A stretch of DNA of 64,000 bases from Microcoleus sp. FACHB-672 (GCF_014695725.1 NZ_JACJOU010000019.1:186001-250000), one strand, 5' to 3'; positions 8,152 through 18,465 are shown, counted from the stretch's first letter. Translations and numbers: made by a program. Notes: generated from the sequence alone by a model not told the origin.

Positions 8152-10185
8152 ATGGTGATAAACCCACCTCTACAGGGACAATTGCGCCTATCCCAGACCA
8201 CCCAAACACAGGAAGCATCTCAAATGCTGTTACAAGAAGGTAGGAGAAGAGTTCAAATCGAAGGAATCTCGCCAGAGATTGACTGTGGTCGCTTCCCCAT
8301 CAAACGGACAATCGGCGAAGGAGTCAACGTTGAGGTAGATATGTTCGGCGATGGTCACGATGCGATCGCCGGACTCATTCTCTACCGAAAGGAAGAGTCT
8401 CCCGAATGGTTGGAAGCCCCACTCACCCCTCTAGTTAACGATCGCTGGCAAGGAAGCTTCACCGTTACTGAAATTGGGCGTTACCTTTACACCATCACCG
8501 GCTGGGTTGACCATTTTCTTTCCTGGCGAAAAGGCATGGCGAAGAAACTCGAAGCCAAACAAGACGTCGCCGTAGACTTACTAATTGGGGCGGAACTCGT
8601 TGAAGAAGCCAGTCTGAGGGCCGGCGGCGATGAGCGATCCCAACTGCAAACCTGGGCGCAAACCCTACGTTCCATTGAAAGAGAAGACTTTCCCATTTTA
8701 GAGGAAAAAGTCCTTTCCCAAGACTTGGCCGGCTTAATGACCAAGTATCCAGACCGGAAATTTGCCACCACCTACGAAAAAGAACTCGCTATCGTCGTAG
8801 ATCGGGAAAAAGCCCGATTCAGCACTTGGTACGAACTGTTTCCGCGTTCCTGCGGCGAACCCGGAAAACATGGCACTTTTAAAGACGTTGAAGCCCGACT
8901 TCCCTACATTGCCGAACTGGGTTTTGATGTACTTTACTTGCCACCCATTCATCCCATTGGTGTCACCTTTCGTAAAGGTAAAAATAACACCGTTGTTGCC
9001 GAACCTGGAGATGTGGGAGTCCCGTGGGGAATTGGTTCCCTCGAAGGTGGACACAAAGCCATTCATCCCGAATTAGGTACAATGGCAGACTTTCATGAGT
9101 TTGTCGCCAAAGCCGGTGAATATGGAATTGAAATAGCATTGGATCTTGCGTATCAATGTTCTCCCGATCACCCCTATGCAAAAGAGAATCCCCAGTGGTT
9201 CCGCAGCCGGCCTGATGGCACAATTCAACACGCCGAAAACCCTCCGAAAAAGTATCAAGATATTTATCCCATTGAATTTGAAAGCGAAGACTGGCAAAAC
9301 CTTTGGGAAGAATTAAAAAGTGTTGTTTTGTTTTGGGTTGATCAGGGAATCAAAATTTTTCGGGTAGATAACCCGCACACCAAAGCCTTTCCCTTTTGGG
9401 AGTGGATGATTGGGGAAGTTAAACGAGATTATCCTGATGTTCTATTCTTAGCCGAAGCCTTTACTCGACCCAAGGTCATGTCTCGCTTGGCGAAGTCAGG
9501 ATTTACCCAGTCTTACACTTATTTCACTTGGCGTAATACCAAGTGGGAACTGACCGAATATTTCAAGGAATTAACCTCCTATCCAGCCCGCGATATTTTT
9601 CGACCCAATGTGTGGCCGAATACGCCAGATATTTTACCCGAATATCTTCAGCATGGCGGTAGGCCGGCATTTATGATTCGGTTTGTCTTAGCCGCTACAT
9701 TAGCTGCAACCTATGGGATTTACGGGCCGTCTTATGAAGTTTGCGACAACCGGCCCTTAAAACCAGGCGGCGAAGAATATCTCCACTCTGAGAAATATCA
9801 AATCCGGGAATGGGATTTAAACAGTCCTTACAGCATTAAAGACTTAATCGCACGGGTGAACCGCATCCGCCGAGAACATCCAGCCTTGCAAAGTAACAAC
9901 AGTCTCAGATTCCATCACGTCGATAACGAAGAGATTATTTGTTATAGCAAACAAGCTGAAGATTCTCACGATTTAATTTTAGTGGTTGTTAACCTCAGTC
10001 CCTACCACAAGCAAAGCGGCTGGCTTCAGTTGCCCTTGCAATCTCTAGGGTTACAACCTGATCGGCCTTACCAACTTTATGATCTGCTCAACGATGCCCA
10101 GTACACTTGGCGGGGTGAATATAACTATGTTGAAATCAACCCCCATGTAACTCCCGGTCATATTTTCCGCGTTGAACAGAAGTAG
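8152..10185 (+). CDS. glgE: alpha-1,4-glucan:maltose-1-phosphate maltosyltransferase (GlgE)
   Basis: This GH13_3 enzyme moves the maltosyl unit of alpha-maltose-1-phosphate to the non-reducing end of alpha-1,4-glucan. The N-terminal domain at about 40-190 (DUF3416-type; GRFPIKRTIGEGVNVEVDMFGDGHD) is specific for GlgE. In the barrel, KHGTFKDVEARLPYIAELGFDVLYLPPIHPIG is characteristic; the nucleophile Asp lies in FRVDNPHTKAF (about 405) and the acid Glu in FLAEAFTRP (about 435). The start chosen is ATG 8152, with AGGAA seven bases upstream, giving 677 residues; an in-frame TTG at 8122 is less likely. It heads a same-strand series glgE, treS-mak, glgB, treZ. The next gene makes its substrate. 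Confidence 0.94.
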   Translation: MVINPPLQGQLRLSQTTQTQEASQMLLQEGRRRVQIEGISPEIDCGRFPIKRTIGEGVNVEVDMFGDGHDAIAGLILYRKEESPEWLEAPLTPLVNDRWQGSFTVTEIGRYLYTITGWVDHFLSWRKGMAKKLEAKQDVAVDLLIGAELVEEASLRAGGDERSQLQTWAQTLRSIEREDFPILEEKVLSQDLAGLMTKYPDRKFATTYEKELAIVVDREKARFSTWYELFPRSCGEPGKHGTFKDVEARLPYIAELGFDVLYLPPIHPIGVTFRKGKNNTVVAEPGDVGVPWGIGSLEGGHKAIHPELGTMADFHEFVAKAGEYGIEIALDLAYQCSPDHPYAKENPQWFRSRPDGTIQHAENPPKKYQDIYPIEFESEDWQNLWEELKSVVLFWVDQGIKIFRVDNPHTKAFPFWEWMIGEVKRDYPDVLFLAEAFTRPKVMSRLAKSGFTQSYTYFTWRNTKWELTEYFKELTSYPARDIFRPNVWPNTPDILPEYLQHGGRPAFMIRFVLAATLAATYGIYGPSYEVCDNRPLKPGGEEYLHSEKYQIREWDLNSPYSIKDLIARVNRIRREHPALQSNNSLRFHHVDNEEIICYSKQAEDSHDLILVVVNLSPYHKQSGWLQLPLQSLGLQPDRPYQLYDLLNDAQYTWRGEYNYVEINPHVTPGHIFRVEQK

Positions 10186-10374
10186 GGGCGAGTTTCATGG
10201 GTTCAGCCGGCAAAAACCATGAATGCGTTCAATCCCAAGCCCGTCTTCAGGAATGTTGGATTGAGAAAATCTCAAACCAAATAAATATATCTGAACGGAA
10301 AATTGAGATATATTTCTTGAGACTAAAATCAGACCAAATGCGTATTTCCCTTGGCGGTTGAACCCACCCCCCAA
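10183..10374. repeat. glgE-treS spacer with a GTAGGGGCGAGTTT repeat
   Basis: GTAGGGGCGAGTTTC starts over the glgE stop codon and matches the left arm of the inverted repeat at 46626-46692. Farther on, GGGTTCA near 10199 and TGAACCC near 10358 form an inverted pair. No gene was seen here. The role is unknown. Confidence 0.45.
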
Positions 10375-10420
10375 GCTACTGCAACATATCACCAGAAAGT
10401 AAAAAATTAAAACCTACTCC

Positions 10421-13400
10421 ATGCAAAACTCGATTTTGAAAGACGATGCCCTCTGGTTTAAGAACGCCATCATCTACGAAGTGCCGGTTCGTGCCTTTGC
10501 GGACAGTAATGGGGACGGGATCGGAGACTTTCGTGGACTCACGGAAAAACTTGATTATCTGCAAGATTTAGGCGTCACAGCCCTGTGGCTGCTGCCCTTC
10601 TTTCCTTCTCCCCTCAAAGATGATGGCTACGATATTGCAGACTACACCAGTGTCAACCCGATCTATGGCACCTTAGAAGACTTTAAAGACTTCTTAGAAG
10701 CCGCCCATCAGCGGGGTATCCGAGTCATTATCGAGTTAATTGTTAACCATACATCCGACCAGCATCCTTGGTTTCAACGGGCACGGAGATCACCAAAAGG
10801 CAGCCCGGAACGAGATTTTTATGTCTGGAGTGATACCCCAGAAAAATACCAAGAAGCGCGGATTATTTTTCAGGATTTTGAGACTTCTAATTGGGCGTGG
10901 GACCCACTCGCCAAAGCTTACTTCTGGCATCGCTTTTACTCGCATCAGCCGGATCTAAATTACGACAATCCCGCAGTGCGCCAAGCAGTGATCTCGGTAC
11001 TTGATTTTTGGTTAGCATTGGGCGTAGATGGACTGCGAATGGATGCGGTGCCTTACCTGTATGAACGGGAGGGAACGAACTGCGAGAACCTGCCAGAAAC
11101 TCACGTCTTTTTGAAACAGCTACGCAAGCACGTAGACGAGAAGTTTCCTAACCGGATGCTTCTTGCTGAGGCGAACCAGTGGCCTGAAGATGCGGCCCAA
11201 TATTATGGCGCTGGGGATGAGTGCCATATGAACTTCCATTTTCCCCTGATGCCTCGTTTGTTCATGTCGCTGCGGATGGAGGATAGCTTCCCAATTTCCG
11301 ATATTTTGCAGCAAACACCGACCATTCCCGATAACTGCCAGTGGGGATTATTTCTTCGCAACCACGACGAACTGACGCTGGAAATGGTTAGCGATGAAGA
11401 CCGGGATTATATGTATCGGGTTTATGCCCAAGATCCGGAGATGCGGGTTAATTTAGGCATCCGCCGGCGCTTAGCACCGCTATTGGGAAACGATCGCCGG
11501 CAGATTGAATTGCTCAACAGTTTGCTACTGTCTCTGCCTGGTACGCCGGTGCTTTACTACGGCGATGAAATTGGCATGGGAGATAACGTTTATGTTGGGG
11601 ATCGCAATGGCGTTCGCACACCAATGCAGTGGAGTGCAGATCGTAACGCCGGCTTCAGTCGCGGCAATCCCCACAAGCTTTATTTACCCGTGATTGTTGA
11701 GTCGGAATACCATTACGAGGCGATTAACGTTGAGGCGCAACGGGCGAACCCTAACTCGTTGTGGTATTCAATGAAACGCCTAATGGCAACCCGTAAGCGC
11801 TTCCAGGCATTAGGCAAAGGCACCTTTGAATTACTGCACCCGGAGAACCGCAAAGTTCTTGCCTTTACGCGCACTTACAACGGCGAACACATTTTAGTTG
11901 TGGCGAATTTGTCCCGGTTTGTGCAAACGGTGGAATTAGATTTGTCCGCCTTTAGAGGCATGATGCCGGTGGAAATTTTTGGTCGCACTCAGTTCCCCAG
12001 TATTGGCGAGTCACCCTATTTCTTGAGTGTTGGGCCATACACGTTCTACTGGTTTACGCTTCAGATGCAACTGAGCGAACTACAGCCGGCAAAACCGACT
12101 GCAGAACTGCCGATGTTAGCAGTCAGCGGTCAATGGCAAAACGTGTTTTCCCAAGCCCAGGTTAAAGGAACATTAGAGTCAATTCTGCCTAATTATCTCT
12201 TGACTTGTCGCTGGTTTGGCGGCAAAGCCCGGATTGTACAATCGACCCATATCGGTGAAGTGATACCCATATCCTACAAGGATATGGAAGCTCAGCTAGT
12301 TTGGTTGCAGGTTGACTACACCCAAGGCGACCCTCAAACCTACCTGCTGCTTCTGGCCTACGCAGAAGGTGAGCAAGCGGCATTGATCCATGCAGAGATG
12401 CCTCAAGCCGTTGTAGCCCGTCTTCAGCTTGCCGGCAAAGAGTTACCAGGCATACTCTTCGATGCCGTAGTTGATAAGAGTTTCTTGAGTTTCCCACTGG
12501 AGGCAATTGCTCAAAATCAAGCTTACAAAGGCAAGGCAGGGCAATTAGTTGCCACGGCGACAGATATCTTCCAGCAGATCAAAGAAGATGCTTCTAACCT
12601 GGAGCCGGCCTTGGTTAAGGGCGAACAGAGCAATACTTCGGTGATTTATGGGGATGGCTTTATCTTGAAACTCTTCCGCAAACTGGAAGAGGGGATCAAC
12701 CCGGATCTAGAGATTGGCCTATTCCTGGGTGCAAAAAAACGCCTGGAACACTTTGCTTCCATTGCTGGATCGCTAGAGTATCGCCGGCCTAAAGCTGAAC
12801 CGATGACTGTGGGAATCTTGCAAGAGTTCATTCTCGATACCCGTAGCAGTTGGGAGTACACTCTCGATACTCTGCGCGACTACTTTGATCGCGTTACGGT
12901 GCAGCAGACGGAGATCGCCGAGATTCCTATCCCCTCCGAATCTCTGCTAGATTTGCAGGCGCTGGAAATTCCGGAATTGGCGGCTCAAACCATTGGTTCT
13001 TACCTGGCAAGCGCTCAGCTTTTAGGGCAGCGCACCGCTGAACTGCATATCGCGCTAGCTTCCGACGCAGAGAATCCCGATTTTGCCCCAGAAGCGTTTT
13101 CAACCTTCTACCAGCGCTCGATCTATCAATCTGCACGTAACCTAACCGGCCAAGTTTTGCTGTTGTTGAAAAACCGGCTGAAAACACTTTCACCTGAATC
13201 CCAGAAGTTGGGGCACACAGTTCTCGAACGTCAAGAACAGCTAATGGGGCGCTACCAGTTAGTCCTCAACCAAAAAATTACGGCCAAGCGCACCCGCTGT
13301 CACGGGGACTATCATTTGGGGCAAGTGCTTTACACCGGCAAGGATTTTATCATCATTGACTTTGAAGGAGAGCCGGCTCGTAGTTTAAGTGAAAGGCGTA

Positions 13401-13747
13401 TGAAGCGATCTCCCCTGCGAGATGTAGCGGGAATGCTGCAATCTTTTAACTACGCTGCCAATATGGGACTCCGCAATGAAGTTGAAAGCGGCATGATCCG
13501 TGAAGAAAATCTTCCCGTAATGGAGCAATGGGCGGAGTTTTGGTACACCTGGGTGAGTACGGCTTTCTTAAATAGCTATCTTACCATTGCTGGCAGTGAC
13601 TCTTTCTTGCCAAAAACAAAAGCCGAGTTGCAAGTGCTTCTAGATGCCTATGTTTTGGAGAAAGTTATCTACGAATTAGGTTACGAACTTAACAATCGTC
13701 CTGACTGGGTACACATCCCACTGCGGCGTATTCTCCATCTGCATTAA
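10421..13747 (+). CDS. treS: trehalose synthase (TreS) fused to maltokinase (Mak/Pep2)
   Basis: This 1108-residue bifunctional protein combines two consecutive steps. Residues 1 to about 550 are a GH13_16 trehalose synthase: EVPVRAFADSNGDGIGDFRGL at the start, nucleophile in GLRMDAVPYLYE (about 206), acid in LLAEANQWPED (about 249), and LRNHDELTLEMV (about 314). It interconverts trehalose and maltose. From about 590 to the end is a maltokinase that makes maltose-1-phosphate: CRWFGGKAR, LKLFRKLEEGINPDLEIG, then the kinase core HGDYHLGQVLYTGKDFIIIDFEGEP. Both active-site sets look intact. It lies between glgE and glgB, so its product feeds GlgE directly. TreS-Mak fusions are known elsewhere. 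Confidence 0.95.
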   Translation: MQNSILKDDALWFKNAIIYEVPVRAFADSNGDGIGDFRGLTEKLDYLQDLGVTALWLLPFFPSPLKDDGYDIADYTSVNPIYGTLEDFKDFLEAAHQRGIRVIIELIVNHTSDQHPWFQRARRSPKGSPERDFYVWSDTPEKYQEARIIFQDFETSNWAWDPLAKAYFWHRFYSHQPDLNYDNPAVRQAVISVLDFWLALGVDGLRMDAVPYLYEREGTNCENLPETHVFLKQLRKHVDEKFPNRMLLAEANQWPEDAAQYYGAGDECHMNFHFPLMPRLFMSLRMEDSFPISDILQQTPTIPDNCQWGLFLRNHDELTLEMVSDEDRDYMYRVYAQDPEMRVNLGIRRRLAPLLGNDRRQIELLNSLLLSLPGTPVLYYGDEIGMGDNVYVGDRNGVRTPMQWSADRNAGFSRGNPHKLYLPVIVESEYHYEAINVEAQRANPNSLWYSMKRLMATRKRFQALGKGTFELLHPENRKVLAFTRTYNGEHILVVANLSRFVQTVELDLSAFRGMMPVEIFGRTQFPSIGESPYFLSVGPYTFYWFTLQMQLSELQPAKPTAELPMLAVSGQWQNVFSQAQVKGTLESILPNYLLTCRWFGGKARIVQSTHIGEVIPISYKDMEAQLVWLQVDYTQGDPQTYLLLLAYAEGEQAALIHAEMPQAVVARLQLAGKELPGILFDAVVDKSFLSFPLEAIAQNQAYKGKAGQLVATATDIFQQIKEDASNLEPALVKGEQSNTSVIYGDGFILKLFRKLEEGINPDLEIGLFLGAKKRLEHFASIAGSLEYRRPKAEPMTVGILQEFILDTRSSWEYTLDTLRDYFDRVTVQQTEIAEIPIPSESLLDLQALEIPELAAQTIGSYLASAQLLGQRTAELHIALASDAENPDFAPEAFSTFYQRSIYQSARNLTGQVLLLLKNRLKTLSPESQKLGHTVLERQEQLMGRYQLVLNQKITAKRTRCHGDYHLGQVLYTGKDFIIIDFEGEPARSLSERRMKRSPLRDVAGMLQSFNYAANMGLRNEVESGMIREENLPVMEQWAEFWYTWVSTAFLNSYLTIAGSDSFLPKTKAELQVLLDAYVLEKVIYELGYELNNRPDWVHIPLRRILHLH

Positions 13748-13765
13748 AGGTACATTCTTCCACGT

Positions 13766-13849
13766 AGGTTGGGTTGATAACCCTCCATTCCGTTTCACTT
13801 CACCCAACATCTCTAATTGTTGTAAATGTTGGGTTGATCAACCCAACCT
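13766..13849. repeat. palindromic repeat, GTTGGGTTGATCAACCCAAC family
   Basis: AGGTTGGGTTGAT at 13766-13778 is inverted as ATCAACCCAACCT at 13837-13849, and the right part contains a perfect 20-bp palindrome at 13829-13848. A diverged copy lies at 62594-62660. It separates treS-mak from glgB and could fold in the mRNA. It resembles dispersed palindromes common in cyanobacterial spacers. Confidence 0.75.
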
Positions 13850-13946
13850 CCCCGTTTTAAGTGTTGGACGAATTACAAGGACTTATTTCTAGCAAGTTGA
13901 TGAGCGAATTCACGTTTTGAAACAGTCGTAAATTTTTGAATGAATC

Positions 13947-15890
13947 ATGACCTACCAATTAACAATTAACCAAGAACAACTGAAGGAAACGAACGGAAAC
14001 GTTAGCCTGATAACCAATGATGACCTCTATCTTTTTAATGAAGGGTCACACTTTCACCTCTACGAAAAATTAGGCTCTCACCCCATCGTTGTTAATGGCG
14101 TTAGGGGCACCTATTTTGCCGTTTGGGCACCCAATGCCGGCTACGTTGGTGTTAAAGGCGATTTCAACGGTTGGCAGGATGAGGGTTATGCTCTTTCCCG
14201 CAAAGGACAATCAGGAATTTGGGAAGGCTTTATTCCCGGAATGACCAAAGGTAGCCTCTACAAATACCGCATTATCAACCACGATAACGGCTATGCCGTG
14301 GACAAAGCCGACCCCTTTGCCAAATCTCAAGAAAGTCCGCCTCGGACAGCTTCTGTTGTTTGGGATACTGAATACAGCTGGCATGACAGCGAGTGGCTGG
14401 GTAAACGGGAACGCTTGCAAGCCCTTGATGCGCCCATGTCCATTTATGAAGTCCACTTGGGTTCTTGGATGCGAATCCCGGAAGAGGGAAATCGCTTTCT
14501 CACCTACCGGGAACTGGCCTCTAAATTGGCTGACTACGTTAACCGGCTCGGTTTCACCCACGTTGAATTGATGCCAATTACTGAGCATCCATTCTATGGT
14601 TCATGGGGATATCAAACCACCGGCTATTTCTCCCCAACGAGCCGGTATGGAACTCCCCAAGACTTCATGTATATGGTGGATTATCTTCACCAGCAAGGCA
14701 TTGGGGTGATTTTGGATTGGGTGCCTTCCCACTTCCCCACCGATTTGCATGGATTGAATTATTTTGATGGCACCAACCTTTACGAACACTCTGATCCCCG
14801 CCAAGGCTTCCATCCCGACTGGCAGAGTAGTATTTTTAACTATGGCCGGCATGAAGTCCGTAGTTTTCTAATCAGCAGTGCTTTCTTCTGGCTAGATAAG
14901 TGCCACATTGACGGACTGCGGGTAGATGCGGTGGCATCCATGTTGTATTTAGACTACTCCCGTAAAGACGGGGAATGGATTCCCAATGAACACGGCGGGC
15001 GGGAAAATTCACGGGCAATCGATTTCCTGCGCCGGTTTAATGCGGCAATTTATGAACACTTCCCCGGTGTGCAAACCATTGCGGAGGAGTCTACCGCTTG
15101 GGCAAAGGTTTCTCGTCCCCTTTATGATGGCGGTTTGGGATTTGGGCTGAAATGGGATATGGGCTGGATGCACGACACGCTCAGCTATATGTCCTGCGAT
15201 CCGGTTTACCGCAAGCACCATCAGAATCAACTCACCTTCCGAATGGTCTACGCTTTTAATGAGAACTTTGTCTTGCCCCTTTCTCACGATGAAGTGGTTC
15301 ATGGCAAAGGTTCACTCATCAATAAAATGCCGGGGGATGAATGGCAGAAGTTTGCGAATTTGCGCTTACTTTTTGGCTATATGTACGCCCAGGCAGCGAA
15401 GAAACTGATATTTATGGGCGGGGAATTCGGCCAGTGGTCTGAATGGAGTCATGATCGCAGTTTGGATTGGCATCTTTTGGATTCTCCCTCCCATGCCGGT
15501 TTGCAAAAGTGGGTAAGTGATTTAAATCATATTTACCGCACTGAGCCGGCGCTGCATGAACTTGATTTTGACTGGCAAGGTTTTGAGTGGATTGATTGCA
15601 ATGATGCAGATCAAAGCACTATCAGTTTAGTCCGCAAGGGCAAGTCTGCAAATGAAGTGGTGTTAGCTGTCTGTAATTATACGCCGGTGCCTCGCTACAA
15701 TTACCGCGTTGGTGTGCCGAAAGAGGGGTTCTGGCAGGAGTTACTGAACAGCGATGCTGCTGACTATTTTGGCGGCGGTTTGGGCAATTTTGGCGGCTTA
15801 ACAGCAGAAGCAATTCCTTGTCACAACCAGCCTTATTCGTTGAATATGACTTTACCTCCGTTGGGGATCGTTTTCTTCAAACTGAAATGA
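13947..15890 (+). CDS. glgB: 1,4-alpha-glucan branching enzyme (GlgB), short form
   Basis: This 647-residue GH13_9 enzyme forms alpha-1,6 branches in glycogen-like glucan. A CBM48 domain covers about 35-125 ([20 protein letters not shown]). The barrel begins at EVHLGSWMR. Catalytic residues are the Asp of [17 protein letters not shown] (about 327), the Glu of TIAEESTAW (about 380) and the Asp of [15 protein letters not shown] (about 447). It lacks the extra N-terminal N1 domain of the usual cyanobacterial GlgB of about 770 residues, so it is probably a second paralog dedicated to the GlgE route; that is inference from length and position. Confidence 0.94.
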   Translation: MTYQLTINQEQLKETNGNVSLITNDDLYLFNEGSHFHLYEKLGSHPIVVNGVRGTYFAVWAPNAGYVGVKGDFNGWQDEGYALSRKGQSGIWEGFIPGMTKGSLYKYRIINHDNGYAVDKADPFAKSQESPPRTASVVWDTEYSWHDSEWLGKRERLQALDAPMSIYEVHLGSWMRIPEEGNRFLTYRELASKLADYVNRLGFTHVELMPITEHPFYGSWGYQTTGYFSPTSRYGTPQDFMYMVDYLHQQGIGVILDWVPSHFPTDLHGLNYFDGTNLYEHSDPRQGFHPDWQSSIFNYGRHEVRSFLISSAFFWLDKCHIDGLRVDAVASMLYLDYSRKDGEWIPNEHGGRENSRAIDFLRRFNAAIYEHFPGVQTIAEESTAWAKVSRPLYDGGLGFGLKWDMGWMHDTLSYMSCDPVYRKHHQNQLTFRMVYAFNENFVLPLSHDEVVHGKGSLINKMPGDEWQKFANLRLLFGYMYAQAAKKLIFMGGEFGQWSEWSHDRSLDWHLLDSPSHAGLQKWVSDLNHIYRTEPALHELDFDWQGFEWIDCNDADQSTISLVRKGKSANEVVLAVCNYTPVPRYNYRVGVPKEGFWQELLNSDAADYFGGGLGNFGGLTAEAIPCHNQPYSLNMTLPPLGIVFFKLK

Positions 15891-16510
15891 TCCGTGATCA
15901 GCCGTCATTGCCTGCATCTTGCGTACAGGAGTGCCGGCTATAAATCCTAAATCTCAGTAGGGTGCGTGACTCACGCACTCTACTAACTTGGGTTTTATTC
16001 AGGATAAGTTTGCCAACCGAATAACTGAGAACTTGATCAGTTCTTGATGCAAAGTTCTCATTTGTATCATTCTTTACTTTACAAAATATATAAAATTTTT
16101 AAGGCTCTAAAAATTTAGTAATTACATCTTTTAGAGAGTCTGTCTGTATACTGATTAACATAAAGACTTAGTTAATAATTATTCCTTAAGGTAGACATTC
16201 TTTCTTACTTTAGAAACATTGTATCAAAATTGCATTGCTTTATTATAAAAACTTAATTAAGCTAATTAGTGAATTTTCAGCTACCAGGTTGTTGCAACAA
16301 GGTTTGCAGACTATTTGCTGAGCCGGCTTAAATCGGCCTAATATTCCGCAAACATAAAATTGCTAATTGAATCTCTGTTTTTACAGTAGATAAAAGCCGG
16401 AATTGGAATCAAAAATTTCGGAAGATAATGGCTTGATTATTAGCCGTGAAGCAGAGAAAGAAACAGTCCTGAAAAAAATTACATTTCTCGTCAGAATAGG
16501 AGAATTAAAG
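15891..16510. other. intergenic region between glgB and treZ
   Basis: About 620 bases without a supported gene. It starts with a near-perfect palindrome at 15956-15984, followed by an AT-rich stretch. The end lies upstream of the treZ start and includes 36 in-frame codons from a TTG at 16403 that are not thought to be translated. Confidence 0.45.
15956..15984. repeat. palindrome, AGTAGGGTGCGTGA type
   Basis: AGTAGGGTGCGTGA (15956-15969) and TCACGCACTCTACT (15971-15984) pair with one mismatch and one base between arms. GGGTGCGT palindromes are a common dispersed repeat class in cyanobacterial spacers. It might also end glgB transcripts, but no T-run follows directly. Confidence 0.6.
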
Positions 16511-18331
16511 GTGAAGATTGGTGCAACTTATTTGGGTAATGGGACTTGTGAATTTACTGTTTGGGCACCGGCTGTAAAAGAAGTAGCCGTAAAAGTTGTT
16601 TCTCCAGAGGAACGCGTGCTTCCTATGGAAAAAGATGACTCAGGCTACTGGAAAGTAAAAGCTCAAGATATTAATCCAGAAACACTTTACTTTTATAAAC
16701 TTGAAGAATCGACAGATAGACCTGATCCAGCCTCACATTTTCAACCGCAGGATGTACACGGCCCTTCTAGTGTGATAGATCACAGCAATTTTAGCTGGAA
16801 TGACACGAATTGGTCGGGTGTTCCTTTGGAGGAAATGATTATCTATGAATTGCACGTCGGCACTTTCACCACAGAAGGCACCTTTGAGGCAATTATTCCC
16901 CGCTTAAAAGAGTTGCAAGAGTTTGGCGTAAATGCGATTGAAATTATGCCAATTGCTCAATTTCCAGGCAATCGTAATTGGGGATATGATGGGGCTTATC
17001 CTTATGCCGTGCAGAATTCCTACGGTGGCCCTGAAGGATTGAAAAAACTTGTGGATGCTGCTCATCAGCAGGGAATTTCAATCATTCTGGATGTCGTATA
17101 TAACCACTTTGGCCCAGAAGGAAACTACACCAACGAATATGGCCCATACTTTACGGAAACGTATCTAACCCCTTGGGGTTGTGCGATGAATTTTGATGAC
17201 AAACAAAGCGAAGGCGTGCGTAACTATTTTATTGAAAACGCACTATACTGGTTTGAAAATTATCACATTGATGCCCTGCGATTAGATGCCATCCACGCAA
17301 TTTATGATTTGGGGGCTAAACATTTCTTGGAAGAACTGTCAGAGAAAGTTGAGGCACTTTCTAAAACTGCCGGCAAAAAACTTTATCTGATTGCTGAAAG
17401 CGATTTAAACGACGTTCGGGTTATTCGCGAACGCGAGTTGGGAGGGCATGGAATGGATGCCCAGTGGAGTGATGATTTCCATCACGTCCTTCATGGCTTA
17501 CTCACAGGAGAAACGATTGGTTACTACAGCGATTATGGCAAATGCGAACAGTTAGCAACTGCCTATAAAGAAAGCTTTGTTTACTCTTGGAAATACTCAC
17601 CTTATCGGCAGCGTTATCACGGCAACGATGCCAGCAGCCGGCCTGGTCATCAATTTGTCATCTGCACTCAAAATCATGACCAAGTTGGTAATCGAATGCT
17701 CGGTGAGCGATTATCAACTCTTGTTTCATTTGAGGCTTTAAAACTCGCTGCCGGTGCGCTTCTTCTTGCGCCTAATGTTCCCATGCTATTTATGGGTGAA
17801 GAATATGGAGAAGAATCTCCTTTTCTTTACTTTGTCAGCCATACTGACCCAGACTTAGTTAAGGCGGTACGAGAAGGAAGGAAAAAAGAGTTTGCTGAAT
17901 TTCATTTAGAAGGAGAATACAAAGATCCTGAAAGTGTGGATACCTTCAAAGAATCTCAGCTTAAATGGGAGAAGCGCCAAGAAGGCAAACACAAAGTTCT
18001 GCTAGAACTTTACCAGTATTTAATCCAACTGCGTGGCACACTGCCAGCTCTAAAAAACCTCGATAAGCAGAATTTAGAAGCTTCTGCCGTTGAAACCGAG
18101 AAACTTTTGTTTCTTCACCGCTGGAGGAACGAAAGCAAAATCTTCTGCATCATGAACTTCAATGATAAAGAGGTGACGTTTAATGCAGCCCTTCCTAACG
18201 GCAACTGGCATAAAATTTTAGATTCTTCTGAACCTAAATGGATGGGTTCAGGTTCCACATTGCCAGACGAACTAATGCAAGAGCAAGAATTAAGCATCAA
18301 ACCGCAAAGTTTTGCGCTGTATCAGCAGTAA
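16511..18331 (+). CDS. treZ: malto-oligosyltrehalose trehalohydrolase (TreZ)
   Basis: TreZ, of GH13_10, releases free trehalose from maltooligosyl-trehalose, the second step of the TreY/TreZ route. A CBM48-like domain (GTCEFTVWAPAVKEVAVKVV) comes first, then the barrel with IYELHVGTFTTEGTFEAII. Catalytic motifs are ALRLDAIHAIYD (about 259), LIAESDLND (about 295) and TQNHDQVGNRML (about 389). The start chosen is GTG 16511, because AGGAGA lies seven bases upstream and KIGATYLGNGTCEF fits family N-termini; this gives 606 residues. The open frame extends 36 codons further to a TTG at 16403. A terminator follows. Its usual partner treY is not in this window. Confidence 0.93.
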   Translation: MKIGATYLGNGTCEFTVWAPAVKEVAVKVVSPEERVLPMEKDDSGYWKVKAQDINPETLYFYKLEESTDRPDPASHFQPQDVHGPSSVIDHSNFSWNDTNWSGVPLEEMIIYELHVGTFTTEGTFEAIIPRLKELQEFGVNAIEIMPIAQFPGNRNWGYDGAYPYAVQNSYGGPEGLKKLVDAAHQQGISIILDVVYNHFGPEGNYTNEYGPYFTETYLTPWGCAMNFDDKQSEGVRNYFIENALYWFENYHIDALRLDAIHAIYDLGAKHFLEELSEKVEALSKTAGKKLYLIAESDLNDVRVIRERELGGHGMDAQWSDDFHHVLHGLLTGETIGYYSDYGKCEQLATAYKESFVYSWKYSPYRQRYHGNDASSRPGHQFVICTQNHDQVGNRMLGERLSTLVSFEALKLAAGALLLAPNVPMLFMGEEYGEESPFLYFVSHTDPDLVKAVREGRKKEFAEFHLEGEYKDPESVDTFKESQLKWEKRQEGKHKVLLELYQYLIQLRGTLPALKNLDKQNLEASAVETEKLLFLHRWRNESKIFCIMNFNDKEVTFNAALPNGNWHKILDSSEPKWMGSGSTLPDELMQEQELSIKPQSFALYQQ

Positions 18332-18360
18332 AACTGTTTAGATGCTTGATACGAAATAGC

Positions 18361-18389
18361 GGGGTGGGCATTTTTGCTCGCCCCCTTTT
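18361..18389 (+). terminator. intrinsic terminator of treZ
   Basis: GGGGTGGGCA (18361-18370) pairs with TGCTCGCCCC (18375-18384), using two G-T wobbles, around a TTTT loop, and is followed by CTTTT. It closes the glgE-treS-glgB-treZ block. Confidence 0.8.
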
Positions 18390-18465
18390 CACACTTCGTT
18401 CAATGAGCACGGCAATTGGACACGGAGCGCTATCATTAAATGGATGTTAACTTTTATAAAGACCC

